From Rhinopomastus cyanomelas (lineage: Eukaryota > Chordata > Aves > Bucerotiformes > Rhinopomastidae): a DNA stretch of 64,000 nt. A program made the position numbers and the translations under genes. Of this stretch, positions 47,185-59,313 are shown in pieces. Under the pieces are notes generated by a model that was not told where the DNA came from, did not search any database, and saw only the letters and a list, made by a program, of their open reading frames with translations. Positions within the stretch are counted from its first letter, which is position 1. Each line of letters opens with the position of its first letter. The stretch is from contig VXBP01010400.1 of NCBI GenBank assembly GCA_013400115.1, positions 124,001 to 188,000 of the forward strand. Direction: 5' to 3'.

Positions 47185-47230
47185 CGAAGAGAAAAAAGAT
47201 TAAAAAAAAGAAGAAGAAAAAAACCTTTTA
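47185..47230. repeat. A-rich low-complexity tract
   Basis: GAAAAAAGATTAAAAAAAAG followed by GAA and A runs. It has no target-site duplication or retrogene body that I can recognise. Confidence 0.6.
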
Positions 47231-47925
47231 ATTGCATTTATTTACTTATTAAAACCTACCTAGAATTTTTCTAGGACTAACTACTTTTTAAGCAGAAGTG
47301 AAGCTGCCATACAAAAAAGTTCCTACCCTTGACAGCAACTCATTGGCAAAAGCCCTAATTAATTTTCCAGCTCCAAATACATTTGGTCCCACTCTGGGGC
47401 ACCGTGCCGCAGCTTGAATTCCCCGTTATTAATTGTACTATATTTCGGCTCGGCTTTCAAATTTGGGAAGGTCGGAGTTATTCGAGCGTTCTAGGATTAG
47501 CAGACCTACACACGATGCCAACTTCTTCTGTCCTCTGCGCGACAAACACACATGAAGAAGAAGGATGGAAAAAAATCTGGAAATCAGCTAGTGGGTTGAT
47601 CCCTGTGCCCAAAGAGGGGATCAACTGTACCTGGGGTATCCCACAGAGGCACTGCTGCAACCACCCTCAGAAACAGAGACTAACGACAACTTTACTAACT
47701 CCTGGGACGTGTCCTTACAAGGCACTACTAATTCTGCTATTAAAAAGCTCTCCAAGCGACTGAGCAACCAGGCCCTTGATGCAGCAAGGCAAAAATAGTT
47801 TTTTTGGTTGTTATTATCCAATAAGAAGATGGCAGGAGCCATCTGTGTTCGGAGGGCTGCTGTGTGTCCTCTCCTGTCTGCTGTCACTGAGGTGATGTGC
47901 ATAGAAGTAGTTTCCTCTGCTCATC

Positions 47926-48185
47926 TCATCTTGATGTGGAACCTCCTCTGTTCCAGCTCACACCCGGTGCCCCTTGTCCTATCACTGGGTGCCACTGAGC
48001 AGAGCCTGGCTCCATCCTCCTGACACCCACCCTTTCCGTATTTATCCACATTCATGAGGTCACCCCTCAGTCTCCTTTTTCCCAAGCTCAAGAGACCCAG
48101 CTCCCTCAGCCTTTCCTCAGCAGGGAGATGCTCCACACCCTTCATCGTCTTTGTGGCTCTGCACTGGGCTCTTCTGGAACTGAGG
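47926..48185 (-). repeat. CR1 LINE, group A, internal fragment
   Basis: CTTGATGTGGAACCTCCTC, GTGCCCCTTGTCCTATCAC, CATCCTCCTGACACCCACCC and GGAGATGCTCCACACCC. The 3' end is absent, which is unusual for a target-primed insertion. Confidence 0.8.
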
Positions 48186-49094
48186 AGCCCCACAGCTCCA
48201 AATCTTCTTCCATCTGCCCAGGCAGCCACGCTCACCTGTTGCTTTCCTCGCTACCTCAGAAAATAAGCCGGTCACACATCACAGTGAGTTTGGTTTTCCA
48301 CTGCAAATGTGCATGTTTCTGTCCCCACACAGGATATCAGTGAGGCAGAGGGAGGTGTGAGGAGAACTACCTTCACAACTCACCCGGCCAGAAATGCCAC
48401 AGATGATTCTTCAACTTTTCTATTAAACAAACGGGAAAGGTTAGAGGCACAGAAGGCCCGTGCTGAAAGGTTACAGATGATGCTGGACTCTGTATTTTTG
48501 CACTTTGGGTGCTACTTCTATCACTTCTGAGCTCTCCCACCGGTGAAACGAGAGCAGCTCCTCAATAAAAACCAGCTGGCTGAAGCTAAACCAAGGCACT
48601 TGACAAATGAGATTCATATTCAGGGCAGAAACACAGACAACCCTGTTACAAAGGAGGACAGGAATCTACGTCTCCAGTATCAGTATCTGGAGATTTTCCT
48701 TACAACTACTGCATCTGAAAGTTTTAGATATGGAAGATCCCAGCACCTGATAAAACCACCTTTCCACCTAATATCGGTAACAGGGACGACCTGTGGTTTC
48801 TGATCCCCAGTTCCCTTCCTCTGGCAAAGGAAAGGAAGTTGTTGAAAAAGACTGACTACAGTAAGTGACTGAATTTTGTATCAGAGGCCTTGCATTAGAC
48901 CTTAAAGATTTTTCTAAGCAGATTCTTCATGCAAGTGAGTCTGTCACCACATCTCGCTTTGTTCTACCCTGTTAGGAGATTCCCCATAGGAAAAACAACC
49001 ACCCCTGCAAGCAGTAAAAACAGGTTTTGGTGTTCTTTTCTATTTGTACTGACGTTCCAGAGCCTTGTAGGAAAGATCAGGTATCTCTGAGACA

Positions 49095-49610
49095 TGGAAT
49101 CATGGAATCACAGAATGACCAGGGTTGGAAGGAACCTTAAAGATCATCTAGTTCCAACCCCCCTGCACAGGCAGGGGCACCTTCACTAGATCAGGTGACT
49201 CAGAGCCCCAGACAACCCGGTCTTCAACACTGCCAGGGATGGGGCAGCCCCCACTGCCTTGGACAACCTGTTCCAGCATCTCAGCACCCTCACAGGATAG
49301 AATTTGTTCCTCATGTCCAACTTCAATCTCCCCTCTTCAAGTCTGGAACCCTTTCAGTTTGTCCTCTCGCTACCACCTGCATCAAAAGCCCTCCCCCAGC
49401 TTTCTTGTAGCCCCCTTCAGAGACTGGAAAGCTGCTAGAAGGTCACCTGGGAACCTCCTCTTCTCCAGGCTGAATAACCCCATCTTGCTTAGCCTGTCCT
49501 CATAGGGAAGGTGCTCCAGCCCTCTGATCATTTCAGTTGCTCTCCTCTGGACACCTTCCAGGAGCTCTCTGTCCTTCTTATGTTGGGGACTAGTAGAGGA
49601 GCTCTGTTAT
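49095..49610 (-). repeat. CR1 LINE, group D, about 515 bases
   Basis: ATGGAATCATGGAATCACAG start, GGAAGGAACCTTAAAGATCA, GCACCTTCACTAGATCAGG, CCTGTTCCAGCATCTCAGC, CCTCTTCTCCAGGCTGAATA and ACACCTTCCAGGAGCTCTC. Confidence 0.84.
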
Positions 49611-50984
49611 CTGTGAAAACCAGGGGACCAAGCAGGGCATCAAGGTGGTCTCTGATCTTGATGTTATTAATGGACGAATCCTCTCCCCACAGAGAGACCC
49701 TACAGAGGTTTGGGACGAGCAGCTAACATGCTTCCAGCTGAGCCTTGTGGAGACTGAAGAGTGAACTACGAGTAAGATATACCACAGAATCTTCTAGGAA
49801 ACATTAAAATCAACACTTTGGAGAACAAACAGCCACTTGCAGAAGGTATTTAAAAGCAGCTATCAAGTAAACTACATTAAAAATCTATGGACTGTCAGGG
49901 CTTCTTAAAGTTATTGCTCCGGGTCTCTGGTTTCAATAACCTTTAACTCTCCTGAATAATTCAACAAAGCAAAGATTTGCTGTTGGAAATCTCTAATTTG
50001 AAGGGGAACTTAAACTCCCCATGCGGTGGGGGAGAACAAACCAAAAATAAATCAAAATAAATCTAATCTCTTCGACCTTATTTGTGACTTTGTTTTGCTG
50101 CCTGGCAGGAGGACATCCAGTCCCGTCCAAAGTTCTCATGATGGGAAAAACAGCTGGCACAAGGATTAAGAAGACAGTGACACTGGTGATGGTGCCCTGC
50201 TCCAAAAGCCCACGTGCCTGCTCGTGGGGTGGCAATGGCTGTGAGGATGAAGTGAACCCACACTGGATCTGATTATTTTAAAGGTGTTTTCCAGTCAGAG
50301 AATGTCTTAAAGGACACAATGAGCTTCAAGGAAAATATTATCCTTGGGGGCTTTTTTTGAGGATTATAAACTCAAGGAAAATGAATCTCTACTTTAAATA
50401 CTGCCTGGAGGCCAGGTGAGGCTGCTGGGTGCTGCAAGACCCTGACCAGTTTCACGGCTCTAACCTCACCCACCAAACATAACTTGACCAGTAGTTTGCT
50501 GACATCATTTTTCTTTTCAATACCTACAATTATTAATTTGCTGCTTCGAGCCTACCAAGAGAACACTGTGAGGCAGGACAGCACCACAGCCCTCCAAAAC
50601 CACACAGCATCAATCTTCCCTCGGTGGCGCCCTGGCATGAGATCGCACTGACATCATGCAACCTGAAGCTGCTCCGAGAGCACAACCTCAAATTCAAAAC
50701 AGAAGCAGTAACAGGAGATGTTTTCCTTTGCCACCCCTCCACGTTTGCTATAGAGGACATTATCCCCCCCCGTGCTGCAGCTTGGCTGGGGTGGGTTTTC
50801 TTCAGTCTTGATCTTCATCCATGGAGCAAAATGTCCCCAGTGATGGTTATTTCAGCTCTTGGTAAAGGAATGATGTGTTAACTTGTGCTCCCTCTGCTGC
50901 TCCTGCTGCAGCACAGCAAAACGCAGCCTGGCCCGACCTGAACGTCCCTGAGGCTTCTGCCAGCTGCTTTGTCCTACCTCAACA

Positions 50985-51060
50985 GCCACAGAACGTTAGG
51001 GGCTGCAAGGGACCTCGAAACATCATCCCCCAATACCCCTTTCAGCCCTTTGCTTGTGTG
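50985..51060 (-). repeat. CR1 LINE, group A, very short 3' end
   Basis: CACAGAACGTTAGGGGC, AAGGGACCTCGAAACATCAT, then decay after about 60 bases. Confidence 0.7.
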
Positions 51061-51320
51061 AGGAAAAAATCCCAGAGCAGTTAAGTACGAAGACGTGAAG
51101 GATTTTAAACAACATGATTTCTAAGAAAACAGACCCAAGTGGACTCCAAGCCAGAGATGCAAAGTCCTTGTGGCCCTGCTGCATGGCCATGGGACAGGCA
51201 CTGGGGCATGTCCACCTGTGGTGAGCAACTTCTCCCTGCAAGGTCAGCACATGCTGGTGGCCAAAGGATGAGGTTTTACACCTTTAGACAAATGGTAGCC
51301 ATAAAACTAATTACAGTTGC

Positions 51321-51975
51321 CAACAGGATGAGGTTTAACAAGGCCAAGTGCAGGGTCCTACACTGTGGCCACAGTAACCCCTGAAGCTACAGACTGGGGG
51401 ATGAGTGGCTGGAGAGCAGCCCGGCAGAGAGGGACCTCTCTGGGCGACAGTGCTGGGTGACAACCAGCTAAGCAGGNNNNNNNNNNNNNNNNNNNNNNNN
51501 NNNNNNNNNNNNNNNNNNNNNNNNNNNNNNNNNNNNNNNNNNNNNNNNNNNNNNNNNNNNNNNNNNNNNNNNNNNNNNNNNNNNNNNNNNNNNNNNNNNN
51601 NNNNNNNNNNNNNNNNNNNNNNNCGGGGGTTGTTGAGCCTGGAGAAGAGGAGACTCAAGGGGAGACCTTCTCCCTCTCTACAACTTCCTGAAGGGAGGTT
51701 GTACTCAGGTCGGGGTCAGGCTCTTCTCACAGGCAGACAGCAGCAAGAGGAGAGGGCAGGGCTGATGATGCCAGGACAGGGTTAGGTTGGATGTGAGAAA
51801 GCCCTTTCTCATGGAAAGGGTGGTCAGAGCCTGGAATAGATTGCCCAGAGCTCTGGTGGAGTCCCCATCCCTGGAGGTGTTGAAGGCCAGCCTGGCTGCT
51901 GTGGTGATGTTAGGTCCTGGTCTGCTGTGAATGAGCTCAGAGGGCTTTTCCAGCCTCAATCATTCTGTGATCCTG
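51321..51975 (+). repeat. CR1 LINE, group E, spanning an assembly gap
   Basis: Sense copy starting in the ORF2 end (TGAGGTTTAACAAGGCCAAG, CAGGGTCCTACACTGTGG) and GGATGAGTGGCTGGAGAGC. It is interrupted by Ns, then continues with GAGCCTGGAGAAGAGGAGAC, GGATGTGAGAAAGCCC and the tail TCATTCTGTGATCCTGTG. The missing part should be CR1 body. Confidence 0.82.
51477..51623. other. Assembly gap of 147 N
   Basis: A run of unknown bases inside a group E CR1; the flanks belong to the same element. The copy at 62714-63335 shows what the missing segment may look like. Confidence 0.98.
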
Positions 51976-52334
51976 TGCCATTGTAATGACTGGTAAGGAA
52001 GCTTAAAGAACGAAGCTTTCTACAGCATTAAAGATTATTCAACCCAGCTACAACAAACAAAGCCCTTCAGGTGATGGTTTGGTCACTTATGGTTAAATAA
52101 GCCCCTGGTTGCTACAGCTCAAATGCCACCAAGTAAAACAAGTGGGACCAATGAATCGCTACCAGCATCACTCAGACCCACAGCAACACTAAACCAGGAT
52201 CAATTTCCCCCTTTAGCCATAATATTTTATAGAAAAGTGCCCAGTTGTGTTTGCTGTCAAAAAGAACCTTATTGCAGGAGAAACACTGAGAAGGAAACAG
52301 GAAGACCATCCCTGAAGAAGGAAGGCAACATAAG

Positions 52335-52352
52335 CACACACACACACACACA
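52335..52352 (+). repeat. (CA)9 microsatellite
   Basis: Nine uninterrupted CA units. Confidence 0.95.
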
Positions 52353-52517
52353 TTCATCTGCTTTGAAACCTACATCCTGAGTGCTTCAGCACGTTCAGCA
52401 ATATAAATAGAACCTGCCCAGTGGGTCCAGAAACGAAGCACAACCTCCACACGCATGTTTCTGCTTAGTCTAGGGAAAATACTTCCTAGTGCTTCAGAGC
52501 TGCAGGTTGGATAACAG

Positions 52518-52551
52518 AGTCACAGAATGGTTTAGGCTGGAAGGGACCTCC
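52518..52551 (-). repeat. CR1 LINE, minimal 3' end
   Basis: GAGTCACAGAATGGTTTAGG followed by GGAAGGGACCTCCC; about 34 bases only. Confidence 0.6.
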
Positions 52552-52847
52552 CTTTTGTATGTGTGTGTCTGCTTGGGTAGTTTTTAAAAAGTAGCTCTAA
52601 GATACCTCCTAACTCACAAGATGCTGTGTTGATGGATAAGGTCCATGGGTACTGCCAAGGAGTGGGTACCAGCCAGTGCCACAGCAAGTGTTGACTTGCT
52701 GGAGCAACAGATTCACCAGCAAGCTCGTACACATCCAGCTCTACTGCCATTGTCACCACGGGCTTTGTTCAATGCTGAAGCAGCAAAGAAGCCGTAAAGA
52801 TGCTCAAAGTTACAGACAGCCAACTGCAAGGAACATCTGTTGCAATT

Positions 52848-53000
52848 ACACAGAATCACAGAGCAGTAGGGACCTTGAAAGATCATCCAGTCCAATCCCC
52901 CCACCACAGCAGGATCCACTAGATCAAGTCACGCAGGAACATGTCCAGGTGAGTTTTAAACGTCTCCACAGAAGGAGACTCCACAAGCCCCAGGCAAGCA
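52848..53000 (-). repeat. CR1 LINE, group A, 3' end
   Basis: ACACAGAATCACAGAGCAG start, GGGACCTTGAAAGATCATCC, ACCACAGCAGGATCCACTAG and CAGAAGGAGACTCCACAAG; 5' truncated. Confidence 0.85.
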
Positions 53001-53025
53001 ACTGATGCAGAGACTACCACTGACT

Positions 53026-53160
53026 CCTAGGATGCTTTGGGTTGGAAGGGACCTTTAAAGATCATCTAGTCCTGCAGTGAGCTGGGACACCTCCCATTAG
53101 GTCAGGTTGCTCCCGATGAACTCTAGAGCTCCTCCACATTCACCATAGTCTGTCTGTCCC
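53026..53160 (-). repeat. CR1 LINE, group D, 3' end
   Basis: GGTTGGAAGGGACCTTTAAA, GATCATCTAGTCCTGCAGTG, TTAGGTCAGGTTGCTC; decays after 53130. Confidence 0.75.
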
Positions 53161-53845
53161 CAGCACTAAGCGAAGTTTTCAATTGATAACAAAACATCAA
53201 GTTCACATTATCCATCTTCCCTTCCTGGAAATGAATTGTGCTGACAGGGAAGGCTGGAGATTGTGCCTCAAGTCCCCTAATTTCCCACTTCAAACCAGGC
53301 ACTGAGGCCTTGCACTGACCCCGGGATGCTTCGTATTTTTTAAAAGGGATGTGAATTGAAATAATTTCTTTAAAATCTTGTTGGCAGGCAACAGCAAGGG
53401 AAGGAAACCTAGCATTTACTGACCAGAACTTTAAAAAGGAGAGGGTGTGTGAATGTCTGCTTCTTTGATAAATCTTCCTCCCATGCCTACACCCATATCA
53501 GCATTTCCTCCTCCCGCTGATTCCAGAAGAAAAATGTGCAGTCTGAGTGAACTTCTATTTTGTGCCACAACAACCCATCATTCGGCGGTTAACAAAGACC
53601 ACTTGGAATTTATTTTTCTAAAGAGACAGCTAACCGATCCCTGTAATTCAAAAAAGACTTTTTTTCTCATCAAAGCACCGCAGAGTCACCGAGGAAACGT
53701 TGCCGAGCTCAGCATCCCAGATGTGGGTATTATGTGTGACACTGGAGTATTCTGAAAACTCAAGCCAGGCTATGACACCGGAGCAATGACTCAACTCTTT
53801 TGGCACACACACCTTCTGTGATCATCTGAAAACCATCTGAGATAG

Positions 53846-54170
53846 CAGAATCACAGAACATTAGGGGTTGGAAGGGACCTCGAAAGATCAGCCTGTGCAA
53901 TCCCCCTGCCACAGCAGGATCCCCTAGATCCAGTTGCACAGGAACGTGGTCAGGTGGGTTTTAAATGTCCCCAGAGAAAGAGACTCCACAACCCCCCTGG
54001 GAGGCCTCTGTCACCCTCACTGGGAAGAAGTTCCTTCTCATCTTGATGTGGAATCTCCTCTGTTCCAGCTCACACCCGTTGCCCCTTGTCCTATTGTTGG
54101 ATGCCCCTGAGCAGAGCCTGGCTCCATCCTCCTGACACCCGCCCTTTCCATATTTATCAACATAATCTCC
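53846..54170 (-). repeat. CR1 LINE, group A, 3' portion
   Basis: AGAATCACAGAACATTAGGG start, group A signature with GATCAGCC, GGAGACTCCACAAC-like segment, CTCTGTTCCAGCTCACACC and CATCCTCCTGACACCC. A short deletion lies near 54005. Confidence 0.86.
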
Positions 54171-54571
54171 AAAGAAGATCCGCACTGGGGTCGCCTCTTC
54201 CTCAGCAGAGTACAGTTATCTGGCTCTTTTATTTCTACTGTAAAACAGGACGACAAAAACACAGCAAGGAAACCAAAGCCTGTTTGAAAAGAAGGCGGCC
54301 AGACACGAGCTTCTCAGCCAAGCTTGAGGGAATGTCACAGCTGGCTGCTGCCACGGCTCTGGATGGCCACAGCTTTCATCTGCTTTTGCCATCATCTCCA
54401 TCTTCTGCCTGAGACAATAGCAACAGGTGCAAGGACACCACAACCTGCACAAAACAGCCTAATGAATGTGCAAGCTCTCTGTTGTAAGTAGTCACAGGGA
54501 TGCACTTGATGGGTGCCACAGGATGACACTCGACCTTCCCACACAACAACACACACAAAAATTCTGTTGTT

Positions 54572-54825
54572 CACAGAATCATAGACTGGCCCAGGTTAGA
54601 AGGGACCTCCAAAGGTCATCCAGTCCAACCCCCCTGCAGTGAGCAGGGACAGTCTCATCTAGACCAGGATGCCCACAGCCTTGTGTAGCCTCCCCTTGAA
54701 TATCTCCAGGGATGGGGCCTCAACTACCTCCCTGAGCAACCTGTTCCAGTGTTCAACCCCCTCCTGCTAAAGTGCTTCTTCCTAACAGCCCATTTCAGTC
54801 TCCCCTTCTCTAATGTGAGACTTTC
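54572..54825 (-). repeat. CR1 LINE, group D, 3' portion
   Basis: TCACAGAATCATAGACTGGC start, group D signature, TGCAGTGAGCAGGGACAGTC, GCAACCTGTTCCAGTGTTC and CTAACAGCCCATTTCAGTC. It is the best example of group D. Confidence 0.87.
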
Positions 54826-55041
54826 AGACCACGGATGTGTTAAACTTGGCCCAAACAGCACTTTCAGGGCTTGATACTGACTGGAGGGAACATATTTGGA
54901 GTGTATGACCAGGCTGCTCCAGACTGATAAAGAAAACCACCATCTGCAGCTGTTTTTCCCACTTTGAGGTGATCTCCATACACTCTCAGGTTCATTTTAG
55001 CTCTGTAGAACATCACAGGTTGTCACCACTTTATCCCCACA

Positions 55042-55100
55042 GCAGCATGGTTGGACTCAATGATCCCAAGGGTCTTTTCCAACCTCAATGATTCTATGAT
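55042..55100 (+). repeat. CR1 LINE, short 3' end with octamer tail
   Basis: GCATGGTTGGACTCAATG, GGGTCTTTTCCAACCTCAAT and GATTCTATGATTCTAAG. Confidence 0.82.
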
Positions 55101-55419
55101 TCTAAGCATCCCTGACAGAGGGCAGAGCAGGGAGCTGAGGAGAAGCCTACAGCCTTGTACCTGAAAGGTTATGATTTGGAGATGCCAGATACGTATCGGA
55201 CCAGAGGAGACCACTACCCTCTGATGTCTGGGGATGGGAACTGGCCATGGCAAACCAAGGGTCAAGGCTTGAAAAAGATGTCGGATTATCTAAAACTGAT
55301 GAAAACATTTTAATATCTAATAAATCTCAGCCATGAAAAGTACCTGGTGACACACAATGAGATTGTGGATGCCCCGTCCCTGGAAGGCCAGAATGTATGT
55401 GGTCCCTGCTAACCCTGAC

Positions 55420-55520
55420 TGACTATGACTTGGTCTAGGTGATCCTGCTGTGGCAGGGGGATTGGACTAGATGATCTTTTGAGGTCCCTTCCAATCCTTA
55501 ATGATTCTATGATTCTATAG
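55420..55520 (+). repeat. CR1 LINE, group A, short 3' end (first of a tandem pair)
   Basis: ATGACTTGGTCTAGGTGATC, GGATTGGACTAGATGATC and the tail AATGATTCTATGATTCTAT. Confidence 0.85.
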
Positions 55521-55628
55521 GGCTTTGAGCAACATGGTCTAGCGGGAGGTGTCCCTGCCCATGGCAGGAGGGGTTGGAACTAGATGGTCTTTCGAGGTCC
55601 CTTCCAATTCCTAATGATTCTGTGATTC
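55521..55628 (+). repeat. CR1 LINE, short 3' end (second of a tandem pair)
   Basis: GGGCTTTGAGCAACATGGTC, GTTGGAACTAGATGGTC and the tail CTAATGATTCTGTGATTC. It begins at the last octamer of the preceding copy. Confidence 0.83.
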
Positions 55629-55895
55629 CCTCTGGCCCTATCACTAGTCCCTCGGGAGAAGAGGCCAACCTCTGCCTCATTCCAACCTCCCTGAAGGTAG
55701 TTGTAGAAAGCAGTGAGGTCTCCCCTCAGCCTCCTCTTCTCCAGGCTGAACAGCTCTAAGTCCCTCAGCCTCTCCTCATCAGACCTGTTATCCAGACCCC
55801 CTCGTTGCCCTTCTCTGCCACCTCTCCAGCACTTCCATGTCCTTCCTGTACTGGGGTGCCCAGAACTGGCCCCAGTACTCAAGGTGGGCGTTTAT
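55629..55895 (-). repeat. CR1 LINE internal fragment, opposite orientation
   Basis: CCTCTGGCCCTATCACTAG, CCTCCTCTTCTCCAGGCTGA, CTCCAGCACTTCCATGTCC and GCCCCAGTACTCAAGGTGG. It lacks a 3' end where it meets the sense tail, so it was probably split by that insertion. Confidence 0.8.
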
Positions 55896-57109
55896 TTCTT
55901 CTTAACAAGTGGCAGCACTATTTCTCAAACCACTGTGGTTCTCCCCACTTCTCTATTCCCATCCAGCCACGTCTGGTCTGGGCTCACCCTGGCATCCAGC
56001 TGACAGCAGGGGCCACCTAAGTGTAGGGATCCTGGGCAAGCACCAGATGCCAGGGTGATGGGGGTTAACTCCTGCGGTCAGACCCCTTTGTGTGAACCCT
56101 CCATCACAAGACTCCCTTTTGCCCTCTGAGCTGCTTAAAATAACTTTTCTCCATTTATATGGAGCAAAGACTAAATGACTTCAAAAGAAACTAACACTGG
56201 CAGATGAAAGGAAATAATCTTACAGATACGAGAAGGAGCTAGCTGTTTCTTTGATTACTGCAGGGAAGGAGGTCCCAAGCTCCACCACTTCATTAACATC
56301 TACAGTCTAACCTGTCTGAAGGCTCCCAAATCCTCTTCACACCCACCTGACAACACTCAGGAGGCAGTGACAACCCTCCAGGAGGAAGATCCATGCCTTT
56401 TGAAACCCAAGGTGCAAACCCATCCGCGGGACATACACCCTCTGGCTTCTACCATTCGTATTTTATTTATCACTCTTTCAAATCCCAGCTGCAAGGCTGA
56501 AGAGACAGAGCTGCAGTTTCTCATTAGAAGGAGCAGTGAACCCCACGAGAAGGAGCCCTAAGATAACGCTCTACGTACCTGTGCTGAAAACCCCAGCGAC
56601 ACCACATAAACCAGCACCGGCAGGCAGGCATTTCTCATCCCACTAAACACAACTTTTCCTGATCCATCTCACTCATGCCCTTTTGTTTTACTCTCCTGAG
56701 TTCATTCCTGCCTCCAAATTCTTTTCCCTTTGGGGAAAGGTTATAAACTTAATCCTAAAGTTTGCTTCACACATCATTTGCAGCTTGTCAATGGCTTTTT
56801 GAATGTGGCCATGTGAGGAATAACATTAGCCTGAGGAAAGTTCCACACATCTCATTTTGGCTAATGGAAAGAAGAATGGCAGGAGGGCTCCGGTGCTGCT
56901 CAGCCCTAAAAGCAAGTTGTTTATTTTCTGTTTAAAAAAGGAAGTTAATAAAAAAATTGTGTGATCACATAGGGTTGTTTTTTTTTCCCCCCTGCAGTAT
57001 AAATGATTGTAAAAGATCTCTGTGGTCCACATTTAGTCAATTACTCTGTTCATATTTTCATCCTCTGCCTCACAGGTCAAAAAGTCATTGGTTCAAGGAG
57101 CTTTTTCTC

Positions 57110-57600
57110 ACAGATTCACAGATCATTAGGGATTAAAAGAGACCTTGAAAGATCATCGGGTCGATTCCCCTGATACAGCAGGATCACACAGGAACATGTC
57201 CAGGTGAGTTTTAAACATCTCCAGAGAAGGAGACTCCACAACCCCCCTGGGCAGCCCCTTCCAGGGCTCTGTCAACCTCACTGGGAAGAAGTTCCTCCTC
57301 AGACTGATGTGGAACCTCCTGTGTTCCAGCTCACACCCATTGCCCCTTGTCCTGTCATAAGCTGCCCCTGAGCAGAGCCTGGCTCCATCATCCTGATACC
57401 TGCCCTTTCCATATTTATCAACAGTAATGGGGTCACCACTCAGTCCCCTTTTTTCCAAGCTCAAGAGACCCAGCTCCCTCAGCCTTTCCTCAGCAAGGTG
57501 CTGCTCCACTCCATCATCTCTGTGGCTCTGCGCTGGACTCTCTCCAGCAGCTCTGTGTCCCTCTGGAGCTGAGGGGCCAAGAACTTCTCCTCAGTTCTGT
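57110..57600 (-). repeat. CR1 LINE, group A, about 490 bases
   Basis: TCACAGATTCACAGATCATT start, GAGACCTTGAAAGATCATCG, GTTCCTCCTCAGACTGATGT, CAAGCTCAAGAGACCCAGC and CTGGACTCTCTCCAGCAGC. Confidence 0.86.
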
Positions 57601-58837
57601 CTCAGTTACAGGGTAGATTTTTCTTCTGAACAAATAAGCCTGTGGCTTGGTTGAGCACTGACACATTAGCCATGCAGCCTGCTGGTAAAATCCACCAGGC
57701 TGTGGAAAAAGCCTTCCTGAGAGCTTTATCCGTGGGGAAGTTGCCACCTGGTAGCAGTTGCCTGCTGTCCCTGATGACCACAGGTAAATCATCAGCTGTA
57801 GGAACCAGGCTTGAGAAACAGATTCCTGCCCTAATTGTCTCCTTAATTGTCTTAATGTGCCGTGTCTGAGCAGCTTATGCCACTAAGTCTAAGTAACACA
57901 TTTAATGTAGTTGGTCTCTTCTCAAGAGCAAACAGCTCTCTGCAAGCGCCGAGCGCTTAAAGCTGTGATTCCTCTAACATCACAAACACTTCCTATTAAA
58001 CAAACGGGATTTGTTTTGGCTCTCACTCTCAGGAAACACCTTCATTTACGACAAGGAAAGAAAAAAAGGTTATCTTAAACCCCTGCTATATGTAATTTAA
58101 GGAAGAGCACAGACCAAAACCACACCGGGTGGCTTTTAGGAGAGCTTGAGGGTTGAATTGCACTAATTTGTTGGACACCAGGCTGGCTCCTGCCTTCAGG
58201 CTGACTCCTGATTTGTGGGAAAGCCAGGGTGGGATTTTCCAAACCTCTTGGGATCGGTTGCTTCTCTCTGCCCCTGGTGCAAGCACAGCGCTCCCCATCC
58301 TGGGGGATGCCCCAAACCTCCCTGCTGGTGGCCACCTCCGTGGCTGATGGGCAGGAAAAGCAAGAGAAGCCCTCCACAAGAGCATCCCTCTGCAAGAGCC
58401 CTTGCCCTGAGCAAGAACAGAGAAAGCAAGCCCTGATCTGAAAGCAAGCTGATCTGAAATCCCATTAAAATGGATCATCTAACCGTCGGCATCGCTTCCC
58501 CTAAAGCTGTGACACTGCTAAGCATAACACAGGCAAGTCTCGTCTGTCATTCCCTCCAGCAAAGCCAAATCATCCAGTAATTGGCATTTCCAGTCGCTGC
58601 TGGATAAGGCGGCCAGGGGAGAGGTGAGTTAAGGACAGGCACCTCTGTCCAGGCAAGGAGCGGGCACAGGAACGACCCCGTGGGGTGTGTTAGCAGGAGC
58701 AATGCTCTGGCTGCTGCCTCCATCTCCCAGATAATTCCAAACGGAACAAGGAGGCTGTTTTATCAGCTTGGGGTCTGTGGCACCCACTGAAGAGATTTCT
58801 TCTCGTGCCAGACATCACGAGGATAAAATTGGTTGTG

Positions 58838-59313
58838 CTCCCCAATTCAAGAGAGACAGGGATCTACTGGAGACAGTCCAATGGAGAGCTGTGAGGATGA
58901 TTAAGAGCATCCCCACTATGATGAAAAGCTGAGAGAACTGGGGCTGTTCAGTCTTAAGAAGACTGAGAGGGATCTCATGAATATCTGTAAATATCTGAGG
59001 GGTGGGTGTCAACTGGAAGGGGGTCAATCTCTTTTCTGGGGGGCACAGTAATAGGACAAGGAATAACAGGGATAAATTTGAACATAAAAGGTTCCACCTC
59101 AACGTGAGGGAAAAATTCTTTACTGTGAGGGTGGCAGAGCCCTGGCACAGGCTGCCCAGAGAGGCTGTGGAGTCTCCTGCTCTGGAGACTTTCAAAACTC
59201 TCCTGGATGCTCCTGTGTGACCTGTCCTAGGGGATCCTGCTCTGGCAGGGGGGGTTGGACTCAATGATCCCTTCCCTTCCAACCCCTAACCTTCTACGAT
59301 TCTGTGATTCTAT
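58838..59313 (+). repeat. CR1 LINE, group A variant, about 475 bases
   Basis: Sense copy with CCCCAATTCAAGAGAGACAG, GAGAACTGGGGCTGTTCAG, GGTGTCAACTGGAAGGGG, CTCCTGTGTGACCTGTCCTA and the tail CTACGATTCTGTGATTCTAT. It matches the variant at 30570-31100. Confidence 0.85.

Noticed and set aside
58086..58478. Several overlapping open frames on both strands in a GC-richer stretch
   Set aside because: High GC lowers stop frequency; frames overlap on both strands and none has recognisable motifs or splice signals.
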